Assembly: GCA_002722845.1 (NCBI GenBank)
Contig: PBND01000047.1
Span: forward strand, 1-61,250
Length of the DNA: 61,250 bases
DNA from: Myxococcales bacterium
GTDB lineage: Bacteria; Myxococcota; UBA4151
Direction: 5' to 3'
The translations under genes were made by a program, and so were the position numbers. This document shows positions 53,061 to 61,250 of the stretch, one piece after another (position 1 is the first letter of the stretch; each line of letters opens with the position of its first letter). The notes below the pieces were generated by a model. It searched no databases and was not told the DNA's origin. It saw only the letters and a list, made by a program, of their open reading frames with translations.

Positions 53061-56000
53061 AGGTCGGACCGCCACCAGCAAAAGAACGGGCCAGGCGCAG
53101 CAAGTCGCCAATGGCCGCCTGCGTTGCGCCACCTTCCGCCGCAAGTTTCGCCAACTCGTTCAATTCCCCCACGGCCCGCTCCAGAACACTGGCGTTCGGC
53201 GCAGCCTCCATGGCTGCTGGCAACTTCGCCAGGCCATCTTGGAGCAATTGCAGGTCATCACTGCGAACGGCCACATGCAACTGGGTGATATAGAGAGGAA
53301 CGCCTAGCCATCTTGCCCGCGAGTTGCTGAGAAAGTGATCCGCTCGAACGAGGCTTTGCTTCGCTGCCTCCGTCTGACCCAGGCGCATCTCGTAGGTACA
53401 GAGGTTCATGTAGCGGGAGGCCAAGGCCGTGGGGTTGTTGACCTGCTGTGCATAGCGAATCGCCAATTCGGTCTCACGGCGGGCCCCTTCCAGGTCACGA
53501 AGGCCTTCGTAGACCTGGGCTGCCGCCTGATGGAGTCGACCGAGGAGGACTGGGTCGCCATGCTCACCCATGCGCTCAAAAGCCTCCGTGGCGGACGCGA
53601 GACTCGCCTCGAGGTGACCAAGTCGCTGCTCCACGACGATCTTTTGGTTGAGTAACTCGACCACGAGGTCACGGGTCTCCGTGGTCTCGGGCAGGTCTCT
53701 CGCCTTCTCAAGGGCGGACTCGAAGACTCCCTTGGCCCGGTCGAGTTCCCCTTGGCCCAGGTCAATCCGAGCATCCAAGCCGGCCAAGCGGACCCGTTCC
53801 AGTTCAAAACCACTGTCGGGGAGAAACCGCGTGACTTCACTCAAAGAGGATCTGGCGCTCTCATAATCGTCCAAGGCCAGATCACAGCGAGTCACCAACA
53901 CCCCCATATCGATGCGATCTTCGGTGTCTTCCACCAGCTCAATCGCAGCCTGGCCGCGGGCCCGTGCAACCTCGTAATCGCCCATGTCCAAGGCCAGCCA
54001 GCCAAGACGGCACATCATCTTGATACGAACCTGGGGATCTGAAGTGATCCCTAGGACGCGATGACACAGGTCCGTTGCCTCCCTAAAAGCGAGGGTCAGA
54101 CGGGCCCGCTGGGCGGCCTTGCGAAACCAAGTCACCGCGTCCTCTCGCCGGCCTGCATCGAGCGCAAGTTCGGCCATCACGACCGGGTCATGGGCCTCCA
54201 CACCCGTGAGTTGGCCAAAGGCCGCGTAGCCCCGTTCGGCATAGGCCTGACGGACCTTGGCCGGAATGGACTGCCGAACAGCCTCACTGATTCGAGAGGC
54301 TGGCACACGGAGCCGCCCCGTTCCCCGTTCGATGGCCAAAAGCCCCTCAGCGGTGAGTCGAGCGATCCCCTTGTGCATCTCTTCCGGCCCAATCTCCGGA
54401 AGCAGATCGAGGAAGACGGATTGGGGGGCAGATGTTCTTAGGATGGAAGCGACGCGCAAGACCTTCAGGCCGTCCTCAGGAAGTCGGTCGATGCGAACCT
54501 GAACCAGTTCACGCAGGCTCGACTGCAGCTCAGCGCTTCGGTCGAACTCGCCCTGGATCACAGCCTGCCCATCGTCGATCCGCAAGACGCCACTGCGGAC
54601 CAGTTCATCGCAGATCCGAGCGAGACGGCCACTGCCGCCACCGGCCGTCCGAACCACATCATTGACCCAATCCTCCGCGGGAACCGCCTGTAACCCCAGA
54701 TAGGACGCCATCCACCGGCGGGCATCATCGTGATTAAGTCGAGGCGGATAAATCACCGTACGGAGCGGTTCATCTCCCGTCCAAGTCGCCACCGGCCGTC
54801 GAGTTGTTGCCAGCAGCACCAACTTCTCCAAATCCCCATCTCGGGCCATCTCAGCGACGAACTCGAGACTGGCCGAGTCGAAATCCTCGATCCGCTCAAA
54901 GACGAGCAGCAGAGGCTTCTCCGCACTCTGCCGGGCCAGATATCGTTTCATCTGGGCGAAGGCGCTGGCCCGGGCCCCCTGGCGTAGCGGCTCAGAGGGA
55001 CCATCCTGACCAAAAAAGATGGCATCCCAATACCGGAGTCCGGCCTGTGCGCTCCGCTCATCATCCTTGGCGAAATGCTGCCGAAGCCACAACGTGAGTT
55101 GATCTCGTTGAAAGGGGGACGGCGCTTCCTGGTCGAGTCCGGCCACGGTCTGGAGGAGGCTCTTGAAGGGCGCCATCGCCAGCAGGCGTGTATCGCTCCG
55201 TGCGCTGAGCACATAGGAGCGCCCCCCCTGGCTCTCGATGATGTCCCGGGAAGCCTCGATCAAATTCCAGGTCCCCATGCCCGGATCGGCGCGGATTTCC
55301 ATGAGCCGATCCGGCTCGCCAGAGAGGATGCGCTCGATCTTATCCATGATCTGGCCCAAGGGCTTTTCAAAGCCGACGGTGACCGCCCGGCCGACCGTTT
55401 TTTGTTTGCGGTGCACCTTGGTGATCCGATGGACGGACAAGGGCTTCGACTGCCCTTTAACCACCAAGGGCTCCTGGGGCTCCGAATCGTAGGACCCTCT
55501 CAGTCTTCGGAAGGTCGACTCACTGATCAAGACCGTGCCTGGGTCGGCGGCCGCCTCGATCCGTGAAGCCACATTCACGGTATCGCCAATCACCGTGTAG
55601 GCTGCGTGGCCTTCAGCCCCGATCGCCCCGGCGAGAACTTCGCCCGTGTGTACGCCTACTCGAACCATCACCTCCGGTCCGCCCGAGCGCTGACTTCGCT
55701 GCGAATAATCCTGCAGCCAATCCTGCATTTCCACAGCTGCCGTCACCGCTCGGTCCGGATCATCGAGATGGCCCACAGGCGCACCAAAGACAGCCATAAT
55801 GGCATCACCCATGTATTTATCGACGGTGCCCCCGCGCCGAAGCACGGCTTGCGTCATCCCGGTAAAGCACTGGTTAATCAGCTCCGCGACCACATCCGGC
55901 TCCAGGGCTTCGGACAAGGCAGTAAACCCAATCACATCGGCAAAGAGCACGGTCGCGATACGGCGATCAGCAAGAACATCCGGCTTCGCGCTGGACAGGC

Positions 56001-56424
56001 GTTCATGACCGGCCACGGCCCCGCTGCGCTCTTGGACGGGTGCTTCGACGATCACCGGCGGCAACGAGGCAGAAACCTCCTCCGTGACCGGAACTGCGGG
56101 AAGCAGGGAGACGGGCTCCTGAGGACTTGGCTGCGCTGGCGGGGCGAGTTGAGGCAAGGCGGTTAACTGCCCCTCTAGCCTTGGTGCGGACGCTGGTCGG
56201 GCAGGCCTGATGGGAATGGTGACGAATGCATCCTCAGCCTGGGCCGTGACGGCACGGATGATCTGCTGAAGTGGTTGGGCACATGCGACGCAATGGGGTG
56301 ATGGCGGCTGGGTAACACCACAACCGGTACAGGAGACTTGCCAAATCAACAGCGCCGAACAACCACCGCATCGGGCCTGGCCCCGCGTCAGTGATTCGCC
56401 ACATAATGCACAAAAACTCGTCAA
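53053..56424 (-). CDS. Zinc-ribbon adenylate cyclase with degenerate AAA and TPR region
   Basis: 1123 residues: N-terminal zinc ribbons (four CxxC pairs within the first 50 residues), a Pro-rich linker, a class III cyclase domain (about 150-330), an AAA/STAND region (about 345-720) and TPR-like repeats to the end. The cyclase is complete: LFADVIGFT, VDKYMGDAIMAVFGAP (Lys favouring ATP) and AYTVIGDTVNVASRIE. The AAA region has no working Walker A (ADPGMGTW in place of GxxGxGKS) or Walker B (VFERIEDFD). The start is TTG with GAGGG upstream. It is a paralogue, by layout, of the common Myxobacterial cyclase-STAND-TPR family. Confidence 0.9.
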   Translation of the reverse strand: MTSFCALCGESLTRGQARCGGCSALLIWQVSCTGCGVTQPPSPHCVACAQPLQQIIRAVTAQAEDAFVTIPIRPARPASAPRLEGQLTALPQLAPPAQPSPQEPVSLLPAVPVTEEVSASLPPVIVEAPVQERSGAVAGHERLSSAKPDVLADRRIATVLFADVIGFTALSEALEPDVVAELINQCFTGMTQAVLRRGGTVDKYMGDAIMAVFGAPVGHLDDPDRAVTAAVEMQDWLQDYSQRSQRSGGPEVMVRVGVHTGEVLAGAIGAEGHAAYTVIGDTVNVASRIEAAADPGTVLISESTFRRLRGSYDSEPQEPLVVKGQSKPLSVHRITKVHRKQKTVGRAVTVGFEKPLGQIMDKIERILSGEPDRLMEIRADPGMGTWNLIEASRDIIESQGGRSYVLSARSDTRLLAMAPFKSLLQTVAGLDQEAPSPFQRDQLTLWLRQHFAKDDERSAQAGLRYWDAIFFGQDGPSEPLRQGARASAFAQMKRYLARQSAEKPLLLVFERIEDFDSASLEFVAEMARDGDLEKLVLLATTRRPVATWTGDEPLRTVIYPPRLNHDDARRWMASYLGLQAVPAEDWVNDVVRTAGGGSGRLARICDELVRSGVLRIDDGQAVIQGEFDRSAELQSSLRELVQVRIDRLPEDGLKVLRVASILRTSAPQSVFLDLLPEIGPEEMHKGIARLTAEGLLAIERGTGRLRVPASRISEAVRQSIPAKVRQAYAERGYAAFGQLTGVEAHDPVVMAELALDAGRREDAVTWFRKAAQRARLTLAFREATDLCHRVLGITSDPQVRIKMMCRLGWLALDMGDYEVARARGQAAIELVEDTEDRIDMGVLVTRCDLALDDYESARSSLSEVTRFLPDSGFELERVRLAGLDARIDLGQGELDRAKGVFESALEKARDLPETTETRDLVVELLNQKIVVEQRLGHLEASLASATEAFERMGEHGDPVLLGRLHQAAAQVYEGLRDLEGARRETELAIRYAQQVNNPTALASRYMNLCTYEMRLGQTEAAKQSLVRADHFLSNSRARWLGVPLYITQLHVAVRSDDLQLLQDGLAKLPAAMEAAPNASVLERAVGELNELAKLAAEGGATQAAIGDLLRLARSFAGGGPTSS

Positions 56425-56468
56425 AAGACCCTCGACCGTCCCTAGCTTAGGCCCACCGCCCCAGAAGG

Positions 56469-57683
56469 TCAGCGTTTTTCCAGTTTCGGTATGAGTTTCA
56501 ATAACTTACCGCTCGTATAACCCGCGCTGTAAATCTCGCCGGCCGGGTCCCGTGCGAAGGTACTAAACCGATAGGGAAAAACACCCAACTTCTGGGCCTT
56601 AGCTTGAGACGATGGGCTTTCGGGAAGCTCCAAAGCCCACAGGCCGCCGGTGAGAAAGTCGCCAACGATATAGCGACCATGGAGCCAGGGAATTCCCGGC
56701 CCCAAGGACACGTAGCCTCCGGTAATGGAAGCAGCCTCCACCCGGGGTAATTCGAAAATCGGGTTGGTTAAACCCTGGCTTCGGCAACCCGTTCTCGGCT
56801 CGTAACAATGGCTGGCTTCCCGGATCGGCCAGCCCAAGTTCGCACCCGGTTCAACGATGTGCACCTCTTCAAAGTGATCCTGGCCCACATCGGCCACCAG
56901 AAGCCGGCCTGCTGGATCGAAGCTGTAGCGCCAGGGGTTGCGCAGACCGTAGGCGAACAGTTCCGGGGCAGCCCCCTTCATTCGCCGGCCCGGATTGTCC
57001 GCGGGCACCGCGTAGTTCTTACCCGGACTCTTTCGGTCCACATCAATGCGCAGCATGGAGCCGAGAAGGGTCGCAGGGTTTTGGCCATGACCGTCTGGGT
57101 CTCCCCGCCATCCACCATCACCAAAGCCGATGTAGAGGAAACCATCGGGTCCGAAGGCCACTTGTCCACCGTTGTGATTGGCGTAGGGCTGCTCCACCTC
57201 CAGAAGGATGCTGACTTGTTTCGGTTTGCAGGCCGCCACGGGGCAGCCCGGCCGCACCTGCCAGTGCTCAATACGACTCACATCCCGGCCCTTAGACACA
57301 ACCGTCCGATTCAAAATGAAGGACCCATTCGCTTCGAAGCGGGGGTGAAAAGCCAAGCCGAGGGCCCCTTGCTCAGCGGCATGGACCACCTCGAATTGAG
57401 TCCATTGCCCCTTTTTCTTTGTGTTCAGGTCGAGCCAACGGAGCGGCCCCTTCTGCTCAAGCACCATGATGACATTGGGCTGGGAGGGCAGAAACTTCAG
57501 ATCAGTCACCTGCTGGTAGCCATCGGCCAGCTCGAGAAAGTCCACCCGGCGATCGGAGCTCGGCGGTGCGGCGAGCGCTTCGTATTCCGGGCTCAGCGTG
57601 GTGACCAAAAAGGACTTACAGCCACTACAGGCTGCGAGACTCCAACTCATCGCCAGAATCACTGGGGGAAACAGCGTCCTCAT
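56469..57683 (-). CDS. Glucose/sorbosone-dehydrogenase-like lipoprotein (beta-propeller)
   Basis: The protein (404 residues) has the soluble PQQ-dependent sugar dehydrogenase fold (YliI/Gdh-B-type): VTDLKFLPSQPNVIMVLEQKG, GALGLAFHPRFEANG, YANHNGGQVAFGPDGFLYIGFGDGG (quoted in parts: GGQVAFGPDGFLYIG) and ELFAYGLRNPWRYSFDPAG. The His and Arg of these motifs hold PQQ and substrate in the family. The ATG at 57683 gives lipobox SLAAC (cysteine at 19). ATGA overlap with the upstream monooxygenase gene indicates coexpression. Members oxidise aldose sugars and pass electrons to quinone-like acceptors; the substrate is unknown. Confidence 0.88.
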   Translation of the reverse strand: MRTLFPPVILAMSWSLAACSGCKSFLVTTLSPEYEALAAPPSSDRRVDFLELADGYQQVTDLKFLPSQPNVIMVLEQKGPLRWLDLNTKKKGQWTQFEVVHAAEQGALGLAFHPRFEANGSFILNRTVVSKGRDVSRIEHWQVRPGCPVAACKPKQVSILLEVEQPYANHNGGQVAFGPDGFLYIGFGDGGWRGDPDGHGQNPATLLGSMLRIDVDRKSPGKNYAVPADNPGRRMKGAAPELFAYGLRNPWRYSFDPAGRLLVADVGQDHFEEVHIVEPGANLGWPIREASHCYEPRTGCRSQGLTNPIFELPRVEAASITGGYVSLGPGIPWLHGRYIVGDFLTGGLWALELPESPSSQAKAQKLGVFPYRFSTFARDPAGEIYSAGYTSGKLLKLIPKLEKR

Positions 57684-59071
57684 TGGGTCGAGATCAGCAT
57701 GAGCCCGAGGCACATCTCATCGGTGGTCCCATCGCCCCAATTCTGATCCTGGGGACTGAGGATTTCCCCGTTGAGGCTCGGCTGGTTTGCCTGGGAGTTG
57801 TCCCACTGGCAGGCCATCCTCAGTTGATCCCCGGGGCGAAACAAATGGGGCTGGGCCAAACGAGCCGCGGGCTGCCAATTGAAATCCCAATCCGGGACAT
57901 CCAGCAAACAACTCGGCGGGCCCTCCTGATTGAGGACTTCCAAGCGAATGGATCGCCCGAGCAGGTGCATGTGCAAGCCGACATCATGAATGAGGAATGG
58001 GCGCCCATCGGACACCGGGGGAAAAAGAGTCGGATCAACCTGGAACTCGTGGCGAACATCGGCTTCCCCGGCCGGTATCGGCATCTCCGATCCCCAGATC
58101 CAATCCGGATCGGCGAAGGGAAGCCAGCGACTCGGCTTTTCCACCTCGTCCTCCAACATAAAAGCCACCCGCGTCCGGTCGGGCCGCGGCTCGAGCACCG
58201 TGGTATTGTAGTGTACCTGAATCACCACCGTATCTCCTGGCTCCATGGCCAAACCAAGCCCGGGCGGCAATTCGGCCCCCACACTCCCTGCGAGGACAAA
58301 GCCAGGGGCCCAGGAACCGAGCCACCATGTGCCCTCTTCTTCGATCACGCCCGGGCTACCGAAACAGGTATAACCTAGCCCGGGCTCCCGCTCGTCCCGA
58401 TCGAGGATTTGCTGACGCTTGGCTGCGCTAATCCGGAACGCGATCACATGATGAACGAGCTGAGGGTCGCCAGGCAGGGCCTCAAAACCCGTAATGAAGC
58501 GCCGGCGGGTCTCGGGCCAATCGAGAACGAAGCAGCGGTAATCATCGGGGCGCCGGGTGGGCAGGTACGGTTCCGGTGGCTCGAGGATGAGATCATGCCT
58601 GGAGAGGGCTTGCTCAGGAAAGGGAGGGGCCGGCTGGGCCTCACTGGGGTCGCCTTCGGGCATACCATCGGCGACCCACCACTGAACCATGCCGATCTCA
58701 TCATCGCTGAGGCTGATATCGCCCTCGTAGCTATTGCAGTCCGCACCGGCCTTCCAGGGCGGCATGCGCCGACCAACGATGGCATCCTCGACCATGGGGG
58801 CCAAGGCCACCACTTGATCGTAGTGACTTAAATCGAAGGGGCCGATGGCCCCCGGTCGGTGACAACTTTGACAGCGGCGATAAAAGAGAGGCTGAAGGTC
58901 TCGATGCCAGGTAAACAAAGGGGCGTCAGCACCACCATCGCTCGCTGGGGCCAGGCCTCCGTCTGGGGCCACGCTTGGGCGTCCGGGGGCTGCGTCTGGG
59001 GTGACCTGAGGCACCCCAGCCGGACAGCCACAAAGGGCCAAGACAGGCAGGATGCGCAACCAGTGCGCCAT
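57680..59071 (-). CDS. Cytochrome c plus copper monooxygenase-like lipoprotein
   Basis: A 463-residue lipoprotein: lipobox LALCGC (cysteine near residue 16), a linker, then a short cytochrome c-like domain with RRCQSCHRPGA (haem-binding CxxCH, about residue 68) and MPPWKAG, then a copper type II ascorbate-dependent monooxygenase (PHM/DBM) pair. Copper ligands can be read in QLVHHVIAFR, VIQVHYNT and GLHMHLLGRS. Such domains hydroxylate aliphatic carbons with O2. The haem domain likely supplies electrons in place of ascorbate. I take the ATG at 59071; earlier in-frame starts add 28 residues. It overlaps the glucose-dehydrogenase-like gene by four bases. Confidence 0.87.
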   Translation of the reverse strand: MAHWLRILPVLALCGCPAGVPQVTPDAAPGRPSVAPDGGLAPASDGGADAPLFTWHRDLQPLFYRRCQSCHRPGAIGPFDLSHYDQVVALAPMVEDAIVGRRMPPWKAGADCNSYEGDISLSDDEIGMVQWWVADGMPEGDPSEAQPAPPFPEQALSRHDLILEPPEPYLPTRRPDDYRCFVLDWPETRRRFITGFEALPGDPQLVHHVIAFRISAAKRQQILDRDEREPGLGYTCFGSPGVIEEEGTWWLGSWAPGFVLAGSVGAELPPGLGLAMEPGDTVVIQVHYNTTVLEPRPDRTRVAFMLEDEVEKPSRWLPFADPDWIWGSEMPIPAGEADVRHEFQVDPTLFPPVSDGRPFLIHDVGLHMHLLGRSIRLEVLNQEGPPSCLLDVPDWDFNWQPAARLAQPHLFRPGDQLRMACQWDNSQANQPSLNGEILSPQDQNWGDGTTDEMCLGLMLISTQ

Positions 59072-59138
59072 GGACGCCCTCCCTTCGGCTTGGCAAGGGT
59101 AGCCAGCGGAAACCATCCGCTCAAGGGTTAGCCCACCG

Positions 59139-59849
59139 GTGAAACTACTCGACATGCCCGAGGCCGATCGGATTCATCTGGTGGCGGCCAGCGATCCATG
59201 GCTGCGGCGCCACCTGCGACCAGATGAGGTCCTCGAGCCGCGGGAACAGGCCCGGGCCCAACGGATCCTCGTCGAAGAGGCCGGTAGCCGCTTCGCCTAT
59301 GCCCGGGCCTTCCTGCGGACCGCCCTGGCCCAGGCCCTCAGCGCCAGCCCCCAAGAGATCGTCATTGGCACCGGCCCCCACGGCAAGCCCTTCCTTGCTG
59401 GCAGCCATTGGGCCAGTGGCTTGCTCTTCAACTTAAGTCATTGCCCCGGTCTGACCGTGATCGCAGCAAGCCGTGAACGGCTGGTTGGGGTGGATGTGGA
59501 GCAACCGGAGCGAGCACTGGATCGCTACCGCTTTGCCGAGCGCTTCTTCCATCCCCTCGAACAAGATCGCCTCGCCCATCTTGAGCACGAGGCCCATCGA
59601 GAGGTTTTCTTTCGGATTTGGACCCAGAAAGAAGCCTGGCTCAAAGCCATCGGCGTGGGGCTAGACCTCCCCCTCTCTTCCTTCGCAGTGACCGGCGACC
59701 CTGAAGCAGAGGCCGGTCTGGCCTGCTGGGATCAAGATCCAGAGGTCCACAGCAAGTGGCGCCTCCACAGCCTCACGCTAGATCGATGTCCGGTCACGCT
59801 CTGCGCTGAAGCCGGGGATTGGGAACTCGAGGTCACAACGCTTCTGTAG
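59139..59849 (+). CDS. 4'-Phosphopantetheinyl transferase (Sfp type)
   Basis: 236 residues, Sfp-type two-half fold. It moves the phosphopantetheine arm of CoA to carrier proteins of polyketide or non-ribosomal peptide synthases or fatty-acid synthase. Motifs: FAYARAFLRTAL, GPHGKPFLAG, LSHCPGLTVIAASRE, VGVDVEQPERALDRY (metal Asp) and FRIWTQKEAWLKAIG. The GTG at 59139 is chosen; the ATG at 59154 is an alternative. No synthase gene is in this window. It is divergent from the monooxygenase gene. Confidence 0.92.
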   Translation: MKLLDMPEADRIHLVAASDPWLRRHLRPDEVLEPREQARAQRILVEEAGSRFAYARAFLRTALAQALSASPQEIVIGTGPHGKPFLAGSHWASGLLFNLSHCPGLTVIAASRERLVGVDVEQPERALDRYRFAERFFHPLEQDRLAHLEHEAHREVFFRIWTQKEAWLKAIGVGLDLPLSSFAVTGDPEAEAGLACWDQDPEVHSKWRLHSLTLDRCPVTLCAEAGDWELEVTTLL

Positions 59850-59898
59850 TTGCTCCCTCGGCGAAGTCGTGGAAGGGCGCCCGTGATGGGAGGCGCCC

Positions 59899-60891
59899 GT
59901 GCCACCGACCCAGCGCGCCACTCTTGCCTTGTTGGTCGTCGCCCTGATTTGGGGTTGGACCTTTGTCTGGATGAAGCAGGCGACGGAGGCGGGTCAGGCC
60001 CTCCTGGGTGCTGACAACGCCGCGGTCTACATCGCTTTATTTATGATGCTGCGATTCCTGCCGGCCGCTTTCATGATTCCCGCTTTTTCCCAAAGGGCCC
60101 GACAGGGACTCGGGCAGCGGGGCAACTGGCAAGGCGGTGCCATTCTGGCTGGTTTTGTGCTCGCTGGCTTCCTGTTGCAGATGTTCGGCCTCGAGGGCGT
60201 CAGTCCGGCAGTCTCCGCATTTCTTACCAGCCTCTACGTCCCCTTCACCGCATTACTCGGCTTCCTTTTGGGCCGGCGAGGCATGTCGAAGATCCTGGTC
60301 GTCGGTGTCCTCATGGTGACCCTGGGCGCCTCCATCATCAGTGGCCCGCCCCAGTTAAACTTCGACCTCCCCGAGTGGCTGACCGTTTTGTGTGGTCTCT
60401 TCTTTGCGGGGCACATCCTGTCGACGGACTACGTGACGAAGCGCCACGATCCACTGACCGTCACCGCCACCTCCTTCTTCTTTGTCGGTATCGGCTGCCT
60501 GGCGCTCTTTGCCGTCCAATGGCGATTGCACCCGAGCGTGAGCCTGGAGCAAATCACGCAATTGCTGAGCACGGCTTCCTTTGCCTGGCCCCTCGCCTGC
60601 TGTTGTATCCTCGGCACCGCTGTCGCCCTAAGCCTGCTGAATTACTACCAACGGGAGCTGGATCCGGTCCGAGCCGCCATTCTGTTTTCCCTCGAGCCCG
60701 TCTTCGCCGCGATCATCTCCCTGGCCTATGGTAAGGAGGAGTTGAGTTCCTGGTTTCTCGCGGGCTCTGGCCTGGTCCTGCTCGGGAATGTGGCCGTCGA
60801 AGTCATCGAAAAGCTCAAGGAGCGCAAGGCAGGGGCAACGGTCGAGAACGGCGGCGAAGCCATGGAAAATGGTCAAGGAGGCGGGATTTGA
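59899..60891 (+). CDS. DMT-family (EamA) transporter
   Basis: 330 residues and about ten membrane segments in two EamA repeats. It begins LALLVVALIWGWTFVWMK, has the FLTSLYVPFTALLG segment and the second half with LDPVRAAILFSLEPVFAAIISLAYG, a conserved EamA end. Members export amino acids or metabolites. The GTG at 59899 follows GGAGG by six bases. It overlaps the next partial gene with TTGA. Confidence 0.88.
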   Translation: MPPTQRATLALLVVALIWGWTFVWMKQATEAGQALLGADNAAVYIALFMMLRFLPAAFMIPAFSQRARQGLGQRGNWQGGAILAGFVLAGFLLQMFGLEGVSPAVSAFLTSLYVPFTALLGFLLGRRGMSKILVVGVLMVTLGASIISGPPQLNFDLPEWLTVLCGLFFAGHILSTDYVTKRHDPLTVTATSFFFVGIGCLALFAVQWRLHPSVSLEQITQLLSTASFAWPLACCCILGTAVALSLLNYYQRELDPVRAAILFSLEPVFAAIISLAYGKEELSSWFLAGSGLVLLGNVAVEVIEKLKERKAGATVENGGEAMENGQGGGI

Positions 60892-61250
60892 ATCGGGCTT
60901 TAGCGCTTTCACTAACGATCGCCTTGATCCTGATCTGCCCGGCGTCGCTGCGGGCTGAATCCAACGCAGGACCGGTCACTACCCCAAAAAAAGAACCGGC
61001 CCTGGGACTCAACTGGACCACAATTTTGGGCTTGGGCCCTCTGATCGGCACCAGTCAACTGGAGGGACGCTACCGTCACGTGTACCGCCGAGATGCGAAC
61101 CCACTGTGGGACAAGCTCTATGTTCAAGGTGGCCTGTCGGCTGGGACGTCAACCTTCACCACCACGACGGCAGCCCATGTGGAGTTCCAGCCCATCGCCG
61201 TCTTTGGGCTGCGGCTGCAAGCGGAGCGGTGGCATTGGCTCGGAAGACCC
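60888..61250 (+). CDS. Exported protein, partial (runs off the window)
   Basis: The frame starts at TTG 60888 inside the DMT transporter stop with AAGGAGG seven bases upstream. It is open to the last base (121 residues seen) with a signal peptide of about 23 residues (LALSLTIALILICPASLRA). The next part, with glycine-aromatic beta-strands such as ALGLNWTTILGLG and KLYVQGGLSAG, looks like the start of an outer-membrane beta-barrel or other secreted beta-rich protein. No family was recognised, and the gene is cut by the window end. Confidence 0.7.
   Translation, partial: MNRALALSLTIALILICPASLRAESNAGPVTTPKKEPALGLNWTTILGLGPLIGTSQLEGRYRHVYRRDANPLWDKLYVQGGLSAGTSTFTTTTAAHVEFQPIAVFGLRLQAERWHWLGRP

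Overview
The window looks like a piece of the chromosome of a GC-rich member of Myxococcota or a relative (the former Deltaproteobacteria). The taxonomic signals are a secreted protein ending in a MYXO-CTERM-type tail (35025-35747), two lipoproteins built from Myxococcus-type cysteine-rich DUF4215 repeats, a lipoprotein with thrombospondin type 3 calcium-binding repeats, and large signalling proteins that fuse kinase or cyclase domains to AAA/TPR regions. Genes are tightly packed, GTG and TTG starts are common, and several convergent pairs share their stop codons. No transposase, integrase, phage gene or CRISPR array was seen, and no gene-free stretch exceeds about 250 bases.

Layout. 1-5455: a glycine-zipper protein of unknown role, a MATE exporter, a slipin/NfeD membrane pair and a fructosamine-kinase-like enzyme. 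5585-11513: a complete sodium-pumping NADH:quinone reductase operon, nqrABCDEF. 11575-16978: four genes on the opposite strand (two paralogous membrane proteins, a BtuF-like receptor, a large lipoprotein) that separate nqr from its maturation genes. 17080-23032: apbE (attaches FMN to NqrB/NqrC) and nqrM (NQR iron-sulfur maturation), running directly into a stop/start-overlapping series amgK-murU-deacetylase-acyltransferase-SDR that links cell-wall sugar salvage to envelope modification.

23029-33366: a CorC-like CBS protein, a bi-domain dehydrogenase, queF and a CAP-domain protein on the minus strand; then the ald-moaB-flavin oxidase-rdgB operon; then a GAF/PAS adenylate cyclase. 33473-33855: tRNA-Pro(UGG), tRNA-Arg(UCU), tRNA-His(GUG), tRNA-Lys(CUU) and a strong terminator. 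33912-39215: xthA plus an alkyltransferase-like protein lacking the reactive cysteine, the MYXO-CTERM protein, a yhhQ-folB-SDR operon and a purB that looks strikingly like the animal enzyme.

39262-50213: two DUF4215-repeat lipoproteins on the plus strand flank a minus-strand block made of a fused OppD-OppF ATPase, a previously unlisted 58-residue membrane peptide, a TPR-like protein and a Ser/Thr kinase-AAA-TPR protein. 50344-61250: an AidB-like acyl-CoA dehydrogenase with a MscS channel, a second cyclase whose AAA domain has lost its Walker motifs, a glucose-dehydrogenase-like lipoprotein overlapping a haem/copper monooxygenase-like lipoprotein, a phosphopantetheinyl transferase, a DMT transporter and the start of a secreted protein cut by the window edge.

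Functionally the window combines sodium-based respiration and its cofactor maturation, cell-wall amino-sugar recycling, queuosine/pterin metabolism, and surface or periplasmic lipoproteins of unknown role. The most interesting candidates are the maturation/cell-wall operon, the two repeat lipoproteins with colinear arrays around a kinase/transport block, and the paired GRITGQ membrane proteins.
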